Source: Paraburkholderia sp. Ac-20340 (lineage in GTDB: Bacteria > Pseudomonadota > Gammaproteobacteria > Burkholderiales > Burkholderiaceae). Taken from it: a stretch of DNA of 64,000 bases. Shown one piece after another: positions 10,806 through 19,820 of this stretch. The notes below the pieces were generated by a model. The model saw nothing but the letters and a program-made list of their open reading frames with translations, was not told the DNA's origin and did no database searches. Within the stretch, counting starts at the first letter, position 1. Every line of letters starts with the position of its first letter. The stretch covers positions 310,001 through 374,000 of the forward strand of contig NZ_JAAGPR010000003.1 in assembly GCF_017104965.1 (NCBI RefSeq), read 5' to 3'. The translations under genes were made by a program, and so were the position numbers.

Positions 10806-11069
10806 CTATCTGCGCGGCAGCGTCTGGCGCGGCGCACGTTCGTCGTCGTACAGCACGTGCTTGCGGCCTTCGACATGGTGGGCGATGGTGCTGCGCACCT
10901 GCGAAGGCGTCACGTTGCCGGCCACCACCTGGCGCGAAATGCGGCCATCGCCGTCGATCCACTCGACGATGCGGCAACTGCTGCCCCAAGGCTGCATAAG
11001 CGGCTCGGAGACCCGGCAGCCGCGCACGACGATCGAACTACCGCCAATGGACGATTCTGTCTGTTTCAA
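10806..11069 (-). CDS. Small hypothetical protein, possibly DUF2866-like
   Basis: An 87-residue soluble protein with no signal peptide or membrane segment. Readable segments include RGCRVSEPLMQPWGSSCRIVE, split in two by a Gly-rich turn, then IDGDGRISRQVV and a basic C-terminus. It appears to start at TTG 11069, preceded by AAGGA at good spacing; the next in-frame Met is 24 residues in and would remove conserved-looking sequence. Small proteins of this look sit beside radA in other Burkholderia, and I recall the name DUF2866, but I cannot verify that. The function is unknown. It is downstream of radA on the same strand, 134 bases away. Confidence 0.6.
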   Translation of the reverse strand: MKQTESSIGGSSIVVRGCRVSEPLMQPWGSSCRIVEWIDGDGRISRQVVAGNVTPSQVRSTIAHHVEGRKHVLYDDERAPRQTLPRR

Positions 11070-11203
11070 AGTCGCTATCCTTTCCGCTTGATGCGGGGTT
11101 GCTCATGCGGGCAAGGATAGGGAAATCGCAAAACTTTCTGGTTACAGCGCGCGCCGGGGTTGTTACTAATCGTTACGCGCCAGAACAGGCCAGCGCGCGG
11201 CGT

Positions 11204-12580
11204 TCAGTCGAACTCGCGCACGCGATCGATCGCTTCCTCAATTCGCTCGACGGCGATCACATTCAAACCTTCGATCGGCTGTTTCGGCGCATTGGCGCGC
11301 GGAATCAGCGCGCAGGTGAAACCGAGCTTGGCCGCTTCCTTCAGACGATCCTGGCCGCGCGGCGAGGGACGGATCTCGCCCGCCAGACCCACTTCGCCAA
11401 AAACGATCAGACCCTTGGGCAACGCCTTGTTACGCATCGAGGAATGAATGGACAGCAGCACGGCCAGGTCGGCGGCCGGTTCGGTGATCTTCACGCCGCC
11501 CACGGCATTGAGGAACACATCCTGATCGAAGCAGCCGATGCCGGCATGGCGATGCAGCACGGCCAGCAGCAGCGCAAGACGGTTTTGCTCCAGCCCGACC
11601 GCGAGGCGGCGCGGGTTGGGCACCTGGGCCGTATCGACCAGCGCCTGCACTTCCACCAGCAGCGGCCGCGAGCCTTCCTGCGTGACCATCACACAGGAAC
11701 CCGGCACGCTCTGCTCGTGTTGCGACAGAAAGAGTGCAGAAGGATTGGCCACACCGCGTAAGCCTTTCTCCGTCATCGCGAACACGCCCAGCTCGTTCAC
11801 CGCGCCGAAGCGGTTCTTGAACGCGCGCACCAGCCGGAACGACGAATGCGTATCGCCTTCGAAGTACAGCACCGTATCGACGATGTGTTCCAGCACGCGC
11901 GGCCCGGCGAGATTGCCCTCTTTCGTCACGTGGCCGACCATGATGATCGACGTGCCCGACTGCTTGGCGATGCGCGTCAGTTGCGCCGCGCACTCGCGCA
12001 CCTGCGCGACCGAACCGGGCGCCGAAGTCAGCGCTTCGGAATAGATGGTCTGGATCGAGTCGATCACGGCGACGTCGGGCTTTTCGGCTTCGATGGTCGC
12101 CTGGATCTTTTCAAGCTGGATTTCGGCGAGCAGTTGCAGCTCGTTCATCTTCGAGCCTTTCTCCAGCAGCCCGAGTCGTTGCGCGCGCAACGCAATCTGC
12201 GCCGCCGATTCTTCGCCGCTCACATAGAGCGCGCGTCGATCGGCCGCGATTTCGGCGAGCGACTGCAGCAGCAGCGTCGATTTGCCGATCCCCGGATCGC
12301 CGCCGATCAGCACCACGCCGCCCGCGACCAGACCGCCGCCCAGCACCCGGTCGAATTCACCGACACCGGAGGTAAAGCGCGGCACGTCCGAGGCTTCGAT
12401 ATCGGCGAGACGGCGCACCGGCGCGCTCTTGGCGAGCGCCTGGTAGCGATGGTTGCCGGCCGGCTCGGGCACGCTTTCCACCAGCGTGTTCCAGGCATTA
12501 CAGGCGGGGCACTGCCCTTGCCACTTGGGTGCCTGTCCGCCGCATTCCGTACAGATATAGACCGTCTTCGCCTTCGCCAT
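11204..12580 (-). CDS. radA: DNA repair protein RadA
   Basis: A 458-residue branch-migration ATPase/helicase of homologous recombination. An N-terminal C4 zinc finger uses Cys10, Cys13, Cys24 and Cys27. The RecA-like core has Walker A GGDPGIGKST (residues 93-102) and the RadA-specific KNRFG motif (255-259). The C-terminal third is the Lon-protease-like domain, where the Ser/Lys dyad is not used for proteolysis in RadA. Length is standard. The start is the ATG at 12580. The upstream alr gene is 104 bases away on the same strand, so alr-radA may form one transcript. Confidence 0.97.
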   Translation of the reverse strand: MAKAKTVYICTECGGQAPKWQGQCPACNAWNTLVESVPEPAGNHRYQALAKSAPVRRLADIEASDVPRFTSGVGEFDRVLGGGLVAGGVVLIGGDPGIGKSTLLLQSLAEIAADRRALYVSGEESAAQIALRAQRLGLLEKGSKMNELQLLAEIQLEKIQATIEAEKPDVAVIDSIQTIYSEALTSAPGSVAQVRECAAQLTRIAKQSGTSIIMVGHVTKEGNLAGPRVLEHIVDTVLYFEGDTHSSFRLVRAFKNRFGAVNELGVFAMTEKGLRGVANPSALFLSQHEQSVPGSCVMVTQEGSRPLLVEVQALVDTAQVPNPRRLAVGLEQNRLALLLAVLHRHAGIGCFDQDVFLNAVGGVKITEPAADLAVLLSIHSSMRNKALPKGLIVFGEVGLAGEIRPSPRGQDRLKEAAKLGFTCALIPRANAPKQPIEGLNVIAVERIEEAIDRVREFD

Positions 12581-12684
12581 GCTGGTTGCCGTGCCGCGTG
12601 TCCGCGCCTGCGTTGTGATGGGTTCGAAAGATGAGCGGGCCGTCGAGCACTACCCGACAGCCCACTATATAGATACAGAAGCGC

Positions 12685-13755
12685 TTATTCCGCGCGTACC
12701 GGCACGCGCGGCGCGACCGCGCACATCAGCTCGTAGCCGATGGTGCCGCACGAGGCGGCCACATCGTCGATCGGCAGATTCGCGCCCCAGAGTTCGACAC
12801 GCGTGCCCATGCCGGCGTTCGGCACCGGCGTGAGGTCGACGGTGATCATGTCCATCGAAACGCGGCCGACGATGCGTGTGCGCACGCCATCGACGATCAC
12901 CGGCGTGCCTTCGGGCGCAATGCGCGGATAACCATCCGCATAGCCGCAGGCCACCACGCCGATGCGCATGGTCTTGCGCGCCGTGAAGGTCGAGCCGTAA
13001 CCCACGCTCTGCCCTTCTGCGACCGTCTGCGTGCCGATGATTTCCGACGCCAGCGTCATCGCCGGTTGCAGACCGGTGCCGTCAAGCAGCGTCGCCACGC
13101 CCGACGGCGAAGCGCCATAAAGAATGATGCCGGGGCGCACCCAGTCGAAATGCGACGACGGATGCCAGAGCGTAGCCGCCGAATTCGCGAGGCTGCGCGT
13201 GCCGGCGATGCCTTGCGCGCCGCGCTCGAATGCTGCCATCTGCTCGCCGATACCGCGCGGCGCGTCGGCGTCCGAGAAGTGCGTCATCAGCGTGATCTGA
13301 CCGATGCCGGGGCAAGCGCGCGCGCGCTCCCAGGCCGCGCGGTATTTTTCCGGCGTATAGCCGAGGCGATTCATGCCGCTATTCATCTTGAGCTGCACGT
13401 TGACCGGCTTCGAAAGCCGCGCCATTTCGAGCATGCGCATCTGCTCGTCGCAATGCACCACCGTCGTGAGGCTATAGCGGTCGATGACGTCGATATCGGT
13501 AGGCCGGAAAAAGCCTTCCAGCAGCAGGATCGGCCCGGCCCAGCCGAGCTCGCGCAGTTTCACGGCTTCTTCGAGATCGAGCAGGCCGAAACCGTCGGTG
13601 GCGCGCAGACCGGGAAAAGCGCGCGCAAGCCCGTGCCCGTAGGCGTTGGCCTTGACCACGGCCCAGATTTTCGACTTCGGCGCGTATTTCCGGACGACGG
13701 AGAGATTATTGGCGAGAGCGGCGGTATGGATCGTGGCTGAGAGGGGGCGCGGCAT
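12685..13755 (-). CDS. alr: Alanine racemase
   Basis: A 356-residue fold-type III PLP enzyme that interconverts L- and D-alanine, supplying D-Ala for peptidoglycan (cytoplasm, dimer). The PLP lysine is Lys35 in [11 protein letters not shown], and the second catalytic residue is the tyrosine of GYGSTFTA near residue 250; [11 protein letters not shown] is the conserved C-terminal beta-barrel segment. Gene length fits Alr/DadX. No dad (D-amino-acid dehydrogenase) gene is beside it, so the biosynthetic Alr is more likely than catabolic DadX. It diverges from the first lplT-like gene. Confidence 0.95.
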   Translation of the reverse strand: MPRPLSATIHTAALANNLSVVRKYAPKSKIWAVVKANAYGHGLARAFPGLRATDGFGLLDLEEAVKLRELGWAGPILLLEGFFRPTDIDVIDRYSLTTVVHCDEQMRMLEMARLSKPVNVQLKMNSGMNRLGYTPEKYRAAWERARACPGIGQITLMTHFSDADAPRGIGEQMAAFERGAQGIAGTRSLANSAATLWHPSSHFDWVRPGIILYGASPSGVATLLDGTGLQPAMTLASEIIGTQTVAEGQSVGYGSTFTARKTMRIGVVACGYADGYPRIAPEGTPVIVDGVRTRIVGRVSMDMITVDLTPVPNAGMGTRVELWGANLPIDDVAASCGTIGYELMCAVAPRVPVRAE

Positions 13756-13875
13756 GGGAGTTTTTTCGCAAAGACGCTTTCTAATCAGGAGCTTACAGGG
13801 TGTTTTCAGCGCCCGGCAGGCCCGCCTGATGGGCGGTCAAGGAATGTGCTAGTCCGAATACAGCTATTTTCGTGA

Positions 13876-13881
13876 TATAAA
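13876..13881 (+). promoter_or_regulatory. Possible -10 element of the first lplT-like gene
   Basis: TATAAA within GTGATATAAAG, about 95 bases before the start at 13974 in the alr/lplT divergent gap. The -35 region (TCCGAA at the right spacing) is poor. Confidence 0.25.
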
Positions 13882-13973
13882 GCCCTGCGCACAACCCATT
13901 TCGAACGTATTAAGCCCGGATGCCTCCACCCGTCCGGGGCGGACGGACCGCAGCGAGGACAGCATCGCATCAG

Positions 13974-15284
13974 ATGAAAAAAGGCTTTTACACCATCATG
14001 GCCGCGCAGTTTTTTTCGTCGTTGGCCGACAATGCGCTCCTCATCGCTGCGATAGCACTGCTGAAAGACCTCCACGCTCCGAACTGGATGACGCCGCTGC
14101 TCAAGCTGTTCTTCGTCCTGTCCTACGTTGTTCTTGCCGCTTTCGTCGGCGCCTTCGCCGATTCGCGCCCCAAAGGGCGCGTCATGTTCATCACCAATAC
14201 GATCAAGGTTGTCGGCTGCGCCATGATGCTGGCCGGCACGCATCCGCTATTGGCCTACGGCGTCGTGGGTTTCGGCGCGGCGGCCTATTCGCCGGCCAAG
14301 TACGGCATCCTCACCGAACTGCTGCCGCCTGAGCGCCTCGTGGCCGCCAATGGCTGGATCGAAGGCACGACGGTCGGCTCGATTATTCTCGGCACCGTGC
14401 TGGGCGGCGCGCTGATCAGCCCGCATATCGCCGCGCACGTGATCCGCCACACGCCCGCCTCGATCAACACGCCCGCCGAAGCCGCGATGCTCGTGATCAT
14501 GGGCATCTATGTGATTGCCGCGCTCTTCAATCTGCGCATCCCCGATACCGGGGCGCGTTATCCGCGCCAGGAACATGGGGTGATCCGCCTGATCACCGAT
14601 TTCGCCGATTGTTTCAACACGCTCTGGCACGACAAGCTCGGCCAGATTTCGCTCGCGGTCACGACGCTGTTCTGGGGCGCGGGCGCGACGCTGCAGTTCA
14701 TCGTGCTCAAGTGGGCCGAAGTGTCGCTTGGCATGTCGCTATCGGAAGGCGCGGTATTGCAGGCCGTGGTGGCCGTCGGTGTGGCTGCTGGCGCAATGAT
14801 CGCCGCAGCGCGCATTCCGCTGAAGAAATCGCTGTCCGTGCTGCCCGTGGGCATCATGATGGGCATCGCCGTGATGATCATGGCGTTCTACACGCGCAAT
14901 CTGTTTCCGCCGCATTGGGGTCTGCATATCGGCCACATGCGCATTCCGGGTTATCTGCTGTGCGCCTATCTGTTCCTGATGGTGGTGGGCGCACTGTCGG
15001 GCTTCTTCGTCGTGCCGATGAACGCCCTGCTCCAGCATCGCGGCCACGTGCTGCTGTCCGCCGGTCACTCGATCGCCGTGCAGAACTTCAACGAGAACCT
15101 CTCGGTGCTCGTGATGCTGTGTCTCTATGCCGTGCTCGTCTGGCTCGACGTGCCGGTCACGCTTGTGATCGTGCTGTTCGGCACCTTCGTCTGTCTGATG
15201 ATGTGGCTCGTGATGCGCCGCCATCAGGCCAATCAGCGCGCGTTCGACTCGGTCGCGCTGATCGGCGAAAATCATCGGCACTGA
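13974..15284 (+). CDS. lplT: Lysophospholipid transporter LplT-like MFS protein (copy 1)
   Basis: A 436-residue major facilitator with about 12 hydrophobic segments. LplT flips lysophospholipids across the inner membrane for re-acylation. The opening MKKGFYTIMAAQFFSSLADN and the internal VGFGAAAYSPAKYGILTELL (split here at the Pro) match LplT, as does NALLQHRGHVLLSAGHS near the end. I start at the ATG at 13974; the open frame upstream is Arg-rich and unlike a membrane protein. The usual partner acyltransferase aas is not adjacent. A close paralogue sits at 57024-58322. Confidence 0.87.
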   Translation: MKKGFYTIMAAQFFSSLADNALLIAAIALLKDLHAPNWMTPLLKLFFVLSYVVLAAFVGAFADSRPKGRVMFITNTIKVVGCAMMLAGTHPLLAYGVVGFGAAAYSPAKYGILTELLPPERLVAANGWIEGTTVGSIILGTVLGGALISPHIAAHVIRHTPASINTPAEAAMLVIMGIYVIAALFNLRIPDTGARYPRQEHGVIRLITDFADCFNTLWHDKLGQISLAVTTLFWGAGATLQFIVLKWAEVSLGMSLSEGAVLQAVVAVGVAAGAMIAAARIPLKKSLSVLPVGIMMGIAVMIMAFYTRNLFPPHWGLHIGHMRIPGYLLCAYLFLMVVGALSGFFVVPMNALLQHRGHVLLSAGHSIAVQNFNENLSVLVMLCLYAVLVWLDVPVTLVIVLFGTFVCLMMWLVMRRHQANQRAFDSVALIGENHRH

Positions 15285-15320
15285 GCCACACTGGACTGCA
15301 TTTATCGGCATTCTTCGACG

Positions 15321-15338
15321 GCGGCGCGATCGCGCCGC
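15321..15338. repeat. 18-base perfect GC palindrome
   Basis: GCGGCGCGATCGCGCCGC between the first lplT-like gene and thiD. It could fold as a hairpin in the transcript, but no U-tract follows, so intrinsic termination is doubtful. Confidence 0.35.
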
Positions 15339-15431
15339 TAACGTTCTCCGTATCGACCTCTTCCAGCGCCGGCGCATTCGCGGCCTCGACATCGAAGCCC
15401 CTCGCGTGCGCGGCGCGTAAGCGACGCTGAC

Positions 15432-16238
15432 ATGACTTCTCCGATTCCCCACGTCCTCACGATCGCCGGTTCCGACTCCGGCGGCGGCGCCGGCATCCAG
15501 GCGGACCTCAAGGCGTTCTCCGCGCTCGGCGCGTATGGCGCGAGCGTGATCACCGCGCTCACGGCGCAGAACACGCGCGGCGTGAGCGCGATTCACGCGC
15601 CCGACGCGGCGTTCGTCACGGCACAGCTCGACGCGGTATTCGACGATATCCGCATCGATGCCGTGAAGATCGGCATGCTTGCCAACGCATCGATCGTGCG
15701 CGCAGTCGCCGATGCATTGCGCCGCCACAAACCGGCGCGCGTCGTGCTCGATACCGTGATGATTTCGAAGAGCAATCACGCGCTGCTCGCGCCGGAAGCC
15801 GTGGCGGCGCTGCGTGAAGAGTTGCTGCCGCTCGCGGGCATCGTCACGCCGAATCTGCCCGAGGCAGCAGCACTGCTAGGCGTCGAAGCGGCAAGCGATG
15901 AAGCGACGATGGTCGAACAAGGCGAAGCGCTGCGCGCGCTCGGCGCCCAGGCGGTGCTGATGAAAGGCGGCCATCTGGGCAGCGCCGATAGCCCCGACTG
16001 GTTGATCGAAGACTCCGGCACAGTGCGCCTGGGCGGCCCGCGTGTGCCGGTGACGAATACGCACGGCACGGGCTGCACGCTGTCGTCGGCGATTGCCGCG
16101 CTCTGGCCGCAGCAGGCGACGCTCGCCGATGCGGTTGCACAAGCGAAGACGTATCTGACGGGCGCGCTCGAAGCGAGCGACCGGCTGGACGTTGGCCATG
16201 GCGTCGGGCCGGTGCATCACTTCTGGCGCTGGTGGTAA
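15432..16238 (+). CDS. thiD: Bifunctional hydroxymethylpyrimidine kinase/phosphomethylpyrimidine kinase ThiD
   Basis: A 268-residue ribokinase-fold enzyme that phosphorylates HMP and then HMP-P in thiamine pyrimidine synthesis. Visible motifs are the N-terminal [16 protein letters not shown], the middle VMISKSN, and the C-terminal anion hole/catalytic segment [12 protein letters not shown] containing the catalytic Cys-region used by ThiD. The ATG at 15432 gives the expected length. I looked for a TPP riboswitch in the 147 bases upstream and saw no convincing one. No other thiamine gene is adjacent. Confidence 0.95.
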   Translation: MTSPIPHVLTIAGSDSGGGAGIQADLKAFSALGAYGASVITALTAQNTRGVSAIHAPDAAFVTAQLDAVFDDIRIDAVKIGMLANASIVRAVADALRRHKPARVVLDTVMISKSNHALLAPEAVAALREELLPLAGIVTPNLPEAAALLGVEAASDEATMVEQGEALRALGAQAVLMKGGHLGSADSPDWLIEDSGTVRLGGPRVPVTNTHGTGCTLSSAIAALWPQQATLADAVAQAKTYLTGALEASDRLDVGHGVGPVHHFWRWW

Positions 16239-16269
16239 GCGGCTCGCGCCAGCCACCACGAATCAGGCG

Positions 16270-17370
16270 CTACGAGCGCGCGTAAGCCAGTGCGCGCTCC
16301 GGCCAGTCGTCGGGGACGATGAAACCGCGCGAATGCTCGACGTAGCCGCCTGCGCCATCGGCGGTGAATGCAACGACCATCACCGGCTCGTGAGCCCGTT
16401 CTAGATTCGCAAAAAGCGTCGCGGCGTCTGTCGGCGCTTGTATCTCAATGCGTGCGAGGTGCGCTGACGTCGACTCGGGCACGGCATCGCCGTCACTTTG
16501 CTGAGCCGCACTGACTTGGCTGTTAGTTGCGAATGAAGACGCCGTTCGAGCTTCGATTCGACGCGGAGCGAGCCACGCCAATCTTGGCAGCACGCTCCAG
16601 CCATCGGCATCGCTACGCTCGGCGAACGCGCTCCAGTCAGCGTGCGTGACCCACCAGCCGCGACCATGCTCGCGCGCAAGTTCCGGTGCATCGGCCACCT
16701 GCGTCCCGGCGCGATAAAACAGCCAGCCTTTGATGTACATCTGCGCGCACCACTGCCCCGCAAAGCCCAGCGATGCCAGCTCGGGCAGCTCGCTCAGACG
16801 CAGTTGATGATCGCGCAGATGCGCAAACTTCAGATCCAGCCGATCGCGCAGATTCGGCCCAACGTAATCCGCCAGCCGCGATGCGCTTTCATGCGCTGCG
16901 CCCGCATGCAGAAAACACTTCACGGCCAGTTCCCAATGCACACGCGTGCCGTCCGGCGTTTCGAGAAGAAAGTCGCATTCGCCGATCGTCCGGCCCTCGC
17001 CGCGTAACGCGATGTTCGCAGCGACAAGCCGCAGCGCCGGTCCGTTCTCCAGATACCAGCCAAGCAGGGTTTCGGCGTAACGCCCAAGACGCGTCACGCG
17101 CGCGCTTTCGAGCGCGGCGTGCAAACGGTGCAAGCGGGAAGGATCGTGATCGAGTTGCACGAGCCAGGCCGTGACTTGCGCGGCCTCTGCATCGTCGGAC
17201 CACGGACGCGCGAGCGGCATGGCCGGTTGCGCGCGCAGCAGATCGGCACTGTCCAGCAGCCACGCGAGATCGCGTACCACCGGATCGGTCAGACGATCGA
17301 CCAGCGAGCTTGCCAACGATCGCGCGTGCGGCTCATCGCCCATCGGATGCGCGGGCCGCGCCGCACTCAT
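16270..17370 (-). CDS. DUF1853 family protein, possible PD-(D/E)XK-type nuclease fold
   Basis: A 366-residue protein of the DUF1853 family, function unknown. Its start ATG at 17370 overlaps the UDG stop as ATGA, so it is translationally coupled; the longer open frame upstream is therefore not used. Segments typical of the family are LGRYAETLLGWYL (about 95-107), GECDFLLETPDG (130-141), VHWELAVKCFLHAG (144-157) and GQWCAQMYIKGWLF (205-218). The spacing of Glu100, Glu131-x-Asp133, Glu147 and Lys151 resembles a PD-(D/E)XK nuclease core; that is my inference, not an established activity. No signal peptide. The last 120 residues are variable and probably partly disordered. Confidence 0.82.
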   Translation of the reverse strand: MSAARPAHPMGDEPHARSLASSLVDRLTDPVVRDLAWLLDSADLLRAQPAMPLARPWSDDAEAAQVTAWLVQLDHDPSRLHRLHAALESARVTRLGRYAETLLGWYLENGPALRLVAANIALRGEGRTIGECDFLLETPDGTRVHWELAVKCFLHAGAAHESASRLADYVGPNLRDRLDLKFAHLRDHQLRLSELPELASLGFAGQWCAQMYIKGWLFYRAGTQVADAPELAREHGRGWWVTHADWSAFAERSDADGWSVLPRLAWLAPRRIEARTASSFATNSQVSAAQQSDGDAVPESTSAHLARIEIQAPTDAATLFANLERAHEPVMVVAFTADGAGGYVEHSRGFIVPDDWPERALAYARS

Positions 17371-18344
17371 TGACCGCCGCCCGCCGAGCGCCAGGTATCG
17401 CGCGCGAGGCACAGATCGCTCCACGCCTTCGACTTGTCCTGCAGACTGCGCAACAAATACGCCGGGTGATACGTGACGATGACCGGCACGCCCTCGTATT
17501 GATGCACGCGAGAGCGCAGCGAAGCAATGCTATCGCCGGTCTTGAGCAGACTCTGCGCCGCAAAGCGCCCCATCGCGACGATGATCTTCGGCTTCACGAG
17601 CGCCACCTGACGTTGCAGATACGGCTCGCAGCGATCGACTTCATCGGGCTCGGGATTGCGGTTGCCGGGCGGCCGGCACTTGATGACGTTGGCGATGTAC
17701 ACGTTCTGGGTGCGCGAGAGCGTCAGCGAACGCAGCATATTGTCGAGCAGCTTGCCCGCCTGGCCGACGAAAGGCTCGCCCTGGCGGTCTTCGTTCTCGC
17801 CCGGCGCTTCGCCGATCAGCATCCAGTCCGCTTCGCGATCGCCCACGCCGAACACCGTGTTCGTGCGCTTCTCGCACAGACGGCAGCGCGTGCAATTCGC
17901 GACGCGTTCCGCGAGCGCATCCCAGTCGAGCGTGGCCGTATCGTCGCGCGGTGCGCGCACCGGTTCGATGTCGTGCGGCAGCACCGGTTCGGCGACGGAA
18001 TCGAACCAGGCGAAATCGTCTTCGGTGAACGGCGGCGGTTCTTCCGATGCGGTTTGCTGAACCGGCTGCTGAAGCGGCTTCGCCACGACGCGTTCTGGCT
18101 GAACCGGCGGCGGCGTTTCTTGCTGCGCGGGAACGCGTTCTTCGACGCGCGCGCGCGGCATCTCGCGTTCGACCGGCGCGGCGGCACGTGCCGCAGGTGC
18201 AGCAGGTGCCGCCACCACTTCGGCCACGACGCTCGCAGGCGCCACGTCCACTGCCGCAGCCTCGGGCGCTGCGACCGTCAAGCCCTTGCGTACCCAGCGC
18301 GGCGCGAGGCCGAATTCTTCCAGGGCGATCTCATCGAGCGGCAT
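17367..18344 (-). CDS. Uracil-DNA glycosylase, family 4 (Fe-S type)
   Basis: A 325-residue protein whose C-terminal 200 residues form a family 4 uracil-DNA glycosylase, which removes uracil from DNA as the first step of base excision repair. The water-activating motif is GEAPGENEDRQG and the DNA-contact motif is HPAYLLR. Cysteines for the 4Fe-4S cluster lie in CTRCRLC, IKCRPPG and RCEPYL. Residues of about 20-120 are an Ala/Pro/Val-rich, probably disordered insert not needed for catalysis. I chose the ATG at 18344 (MPLDEIALEEFGL); a TTG 18 bases upstream is weaker. It overlaps rimI by 14 bases and DUF1853 by 4. Confidence 0.92.
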   Translation of the reverse strand: MPLDEIALEEFGLAPRWVRKGLTVAAPEAAAVDVAPASVVAEVVAAPAAPAARAAAPVEREMPRARVEERVPAQQETPPPVQPERVVAKPLQQPVQQTASEEPPPFTEDDFAWFDSVAEPVLPHDIEPVRAPRDDTATLDWDALAERVANCTRCRLCEKRTNTVFGVGDREADWMLIGEAPGENEDRQGEPFVGQAGKLLDNMLRSLTLSRTQNVYIANVIKCRPPGNRNPEPDEVDRCEPYLQRQVALVKPKIIVAMGRFAAQSLLKTGDSIASLRSRVHQYEGVPVIVTYHPAYLLRSLQDKSKAWSDLCLARDTWRSAGGGQ

Positions 18345-18825
18345 CCGCGCCCTCCAGTGCAAAAGAAAAACGCATCACGATCGCGTCTTCGCGACTGTGA
18401 TGACGGGCCGGATAGTAATTCTTGCGCCGCCCGATCGTGACGAAACCGAACTGCTCATACAGCCGGATCGCCCGGTGATTCGACGGCCGCACTTCGAGCA
18501 GCAGCCCTTCGAGTCCCTGCACGCGCGCGATACGTACGCCCTCGCGCAGCAGCGCGAGACCGGCGCCCACGCCCTGCGCCTGCGGGGCGACGCACAGGTT
18601 CAGCAGATGCATTTCGTCGACCACGGGCATCAGCACGCTATAGCCAATCAGCGTGCCCGTCACATGGCGCATGCAGATGCCGTAATAGCCGTTGCGCAGC
18701 GAATCTTCGAAATTGCCGCGCGACCACGGAAATTCATAAGCGGACTTCTCGATGACGACGACCTCGTCGAGGTCGCTCTCGGTCATCTGCGACAGATAGC
18801 GATCCGTCATCAGCACGCCGCTCAT
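18331..18825 (-). CDS. rimI: Ribosomal protein N-acetyltransferase RimI
   Basis: A 164-residue GNAT-fold acetyltransferase. RimI acetylates the N-terminal alanine of ribosomal protein bS18 in enterobacteria. Features are VVVIEKSAYEFPW near residue 25, the acetyl-CoA loop QAQGVGAGLALL near 85, and the C-terminal LYEQFGF and GRRKNYYP, all typical of RimI. The ATG at 18825 overlaps the tsaB stop as ATGA. The tsaB-rimI pairing is widespread and supports the name over a generic GNAT. Confidence 0.92.
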   Translation of the reverse strand: MSGVLMTDRYLSQMTESDLDEVVVIEKSAYEFPWSRGNFEDSLRNGYYGICMRHVTGTLIGYSVLMPVVDEMHLLNLCVAPQAQGVGAGLALLREGVRIARVQGLEGLLLEVRPSNHRAIRLYEQFGFVTIGRRKNYYPARHHSREDAIVMRFSFALEGADAAR

Positions 18826-19658
18826 CGATTGCCCTCTTTCGTGCCGCCCTGTGCGCCGATTTGAGCGCCGCTCTGTGCGTCCTTCTCCGCCTTCGCGGCC
18901 ATGCGCTCGGCGGTGGTCTGCGCGACCTTGTTGCGCACGTATTCCGGCGCGGCCTGATCGGCGGGCACCGTGCGGCCGGCGCGGAACGCGCGCAGCGCGG
19001 CATGGGCGAGCGGCACGGCATGCGGCAGCGCCTCGGCGTCGATGGTGTGCGCCGACATCGACGCCGTCAGCCGTGCGCCGAACGCCGCCGCGGCATTGCC
19101 GGCCAGCGTGAACGGCGCATCGGGCGCGACGATCGCTTCGGGTGCGTCGAGCGAGGCCGCGCGCAGCGTCTGCCAGTCGCCCGCAGTCGCATCCCAGGCG
19201 TAATCGGCCCAGTACGCTTCGTCCATGCGCGCATCGAGCGCGGCGAGCACACGCAGCGCAGACGCATCGCGCAGGCGCGCGCTTTCTGCGCACACGAGCA
19301 GCGTGCTCACCGGCACGACGGGAATATTCAGGCCGAAGGCGAGCCCCTGGGCCACGCCGGTCGCCGTGCGCAGTCCCGTGAAGGAACCGGGGCCGGAACC
19401 GAAGGCGATCGCATCGCAATCGGCCAGCGCGAGGCCCGCCTCGGCGAGCAGTTCGCCGATGGCCGGCAGCAGGCGCGTGCTGGACACGGCGCCCGTCGCC
19501 TCATGGCGCACCCAGACGCGCGCTTCGAGCAGCGTCTGGCCAGCCGGGGCGGCTTGAGTGGAGTCAGCGGCGACGCCAGCGGGCGTGGCGGCGCGAAGCA
19601 GCGCGACCGAGCAATATTCGGTCGAGGTATCGAGGGCAAGCAGCACGGTTTCAGTCAT
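18822..19658 (-). CDS. tsaB: tRNA threonylcarbamoyladenosine biosynthesis protein TsaB
   Basis: A 278-residue ASKHA-fold protein that works with TsaC, TsaD and TsaE to make t6A37 on ANN-decoding tRNAs; TsaB is the non-catalytic partner and scaffold of TsaD. The N-terminal LLALDTSTEYCSVAL and FGSGPGSFTGLRTATG (near 95-110) are diagnostic. The C-terminal about 40 residues are Ala/Lys-rich and probably disordered. I chose the ATG at 19658 (MTETVLLALDTS). It is the first gene of a four-gene reverse operon with ATGA junctions (tsaB-rimI-udg-DUF1853, with a 14-base overlap at rimI/udg). Confidence 0.95.
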   Translation of the reverse strand: MTETVLLALDTSTEYCSVALLRAATPAGVAADSTQAAPAGQTLLEARVWVRHEATGAVSSTRLLPAIGELLAEAGLALADCDAIAFGSGPGSFTGLRTATGVAQGLAFGLNIPVVPVSTLLVCAESARLRDASALRVLAALDARMDEAYWADYAWDATAGDWQTLRAASLDAPEAIVAPDAPFTLAGNAAAAFGARLTASMSAHTIDAEALPHAVPLAHAALRAFRAGRTVPADQAAPEYVRNKVAQTTAERMAAKAEKDAQSGAQIGAQGGTKEGNR

Positions 19659-19820
19659 GACCGCTATTGTAATGCGCCGTTCCCGCGCAGTCGCCGCCTG
19701 GGCATGCCCTGTGCACCGACGGCGCACGCCCGACTAGAGTGGAGGAATCGTTCCAGCCCTATGCCGGATAGCGCTGCTACCATCGTCGGGCTATGTCGAT
19801 CTTTTAGGGAGAAGAAAACA

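Noticed and set aside
15285..15431. TPP riboswitch before thiD
   Set aside because: I looked for the conserved THI-box segments and did not find them; only an 18-base GC palindrome is present.
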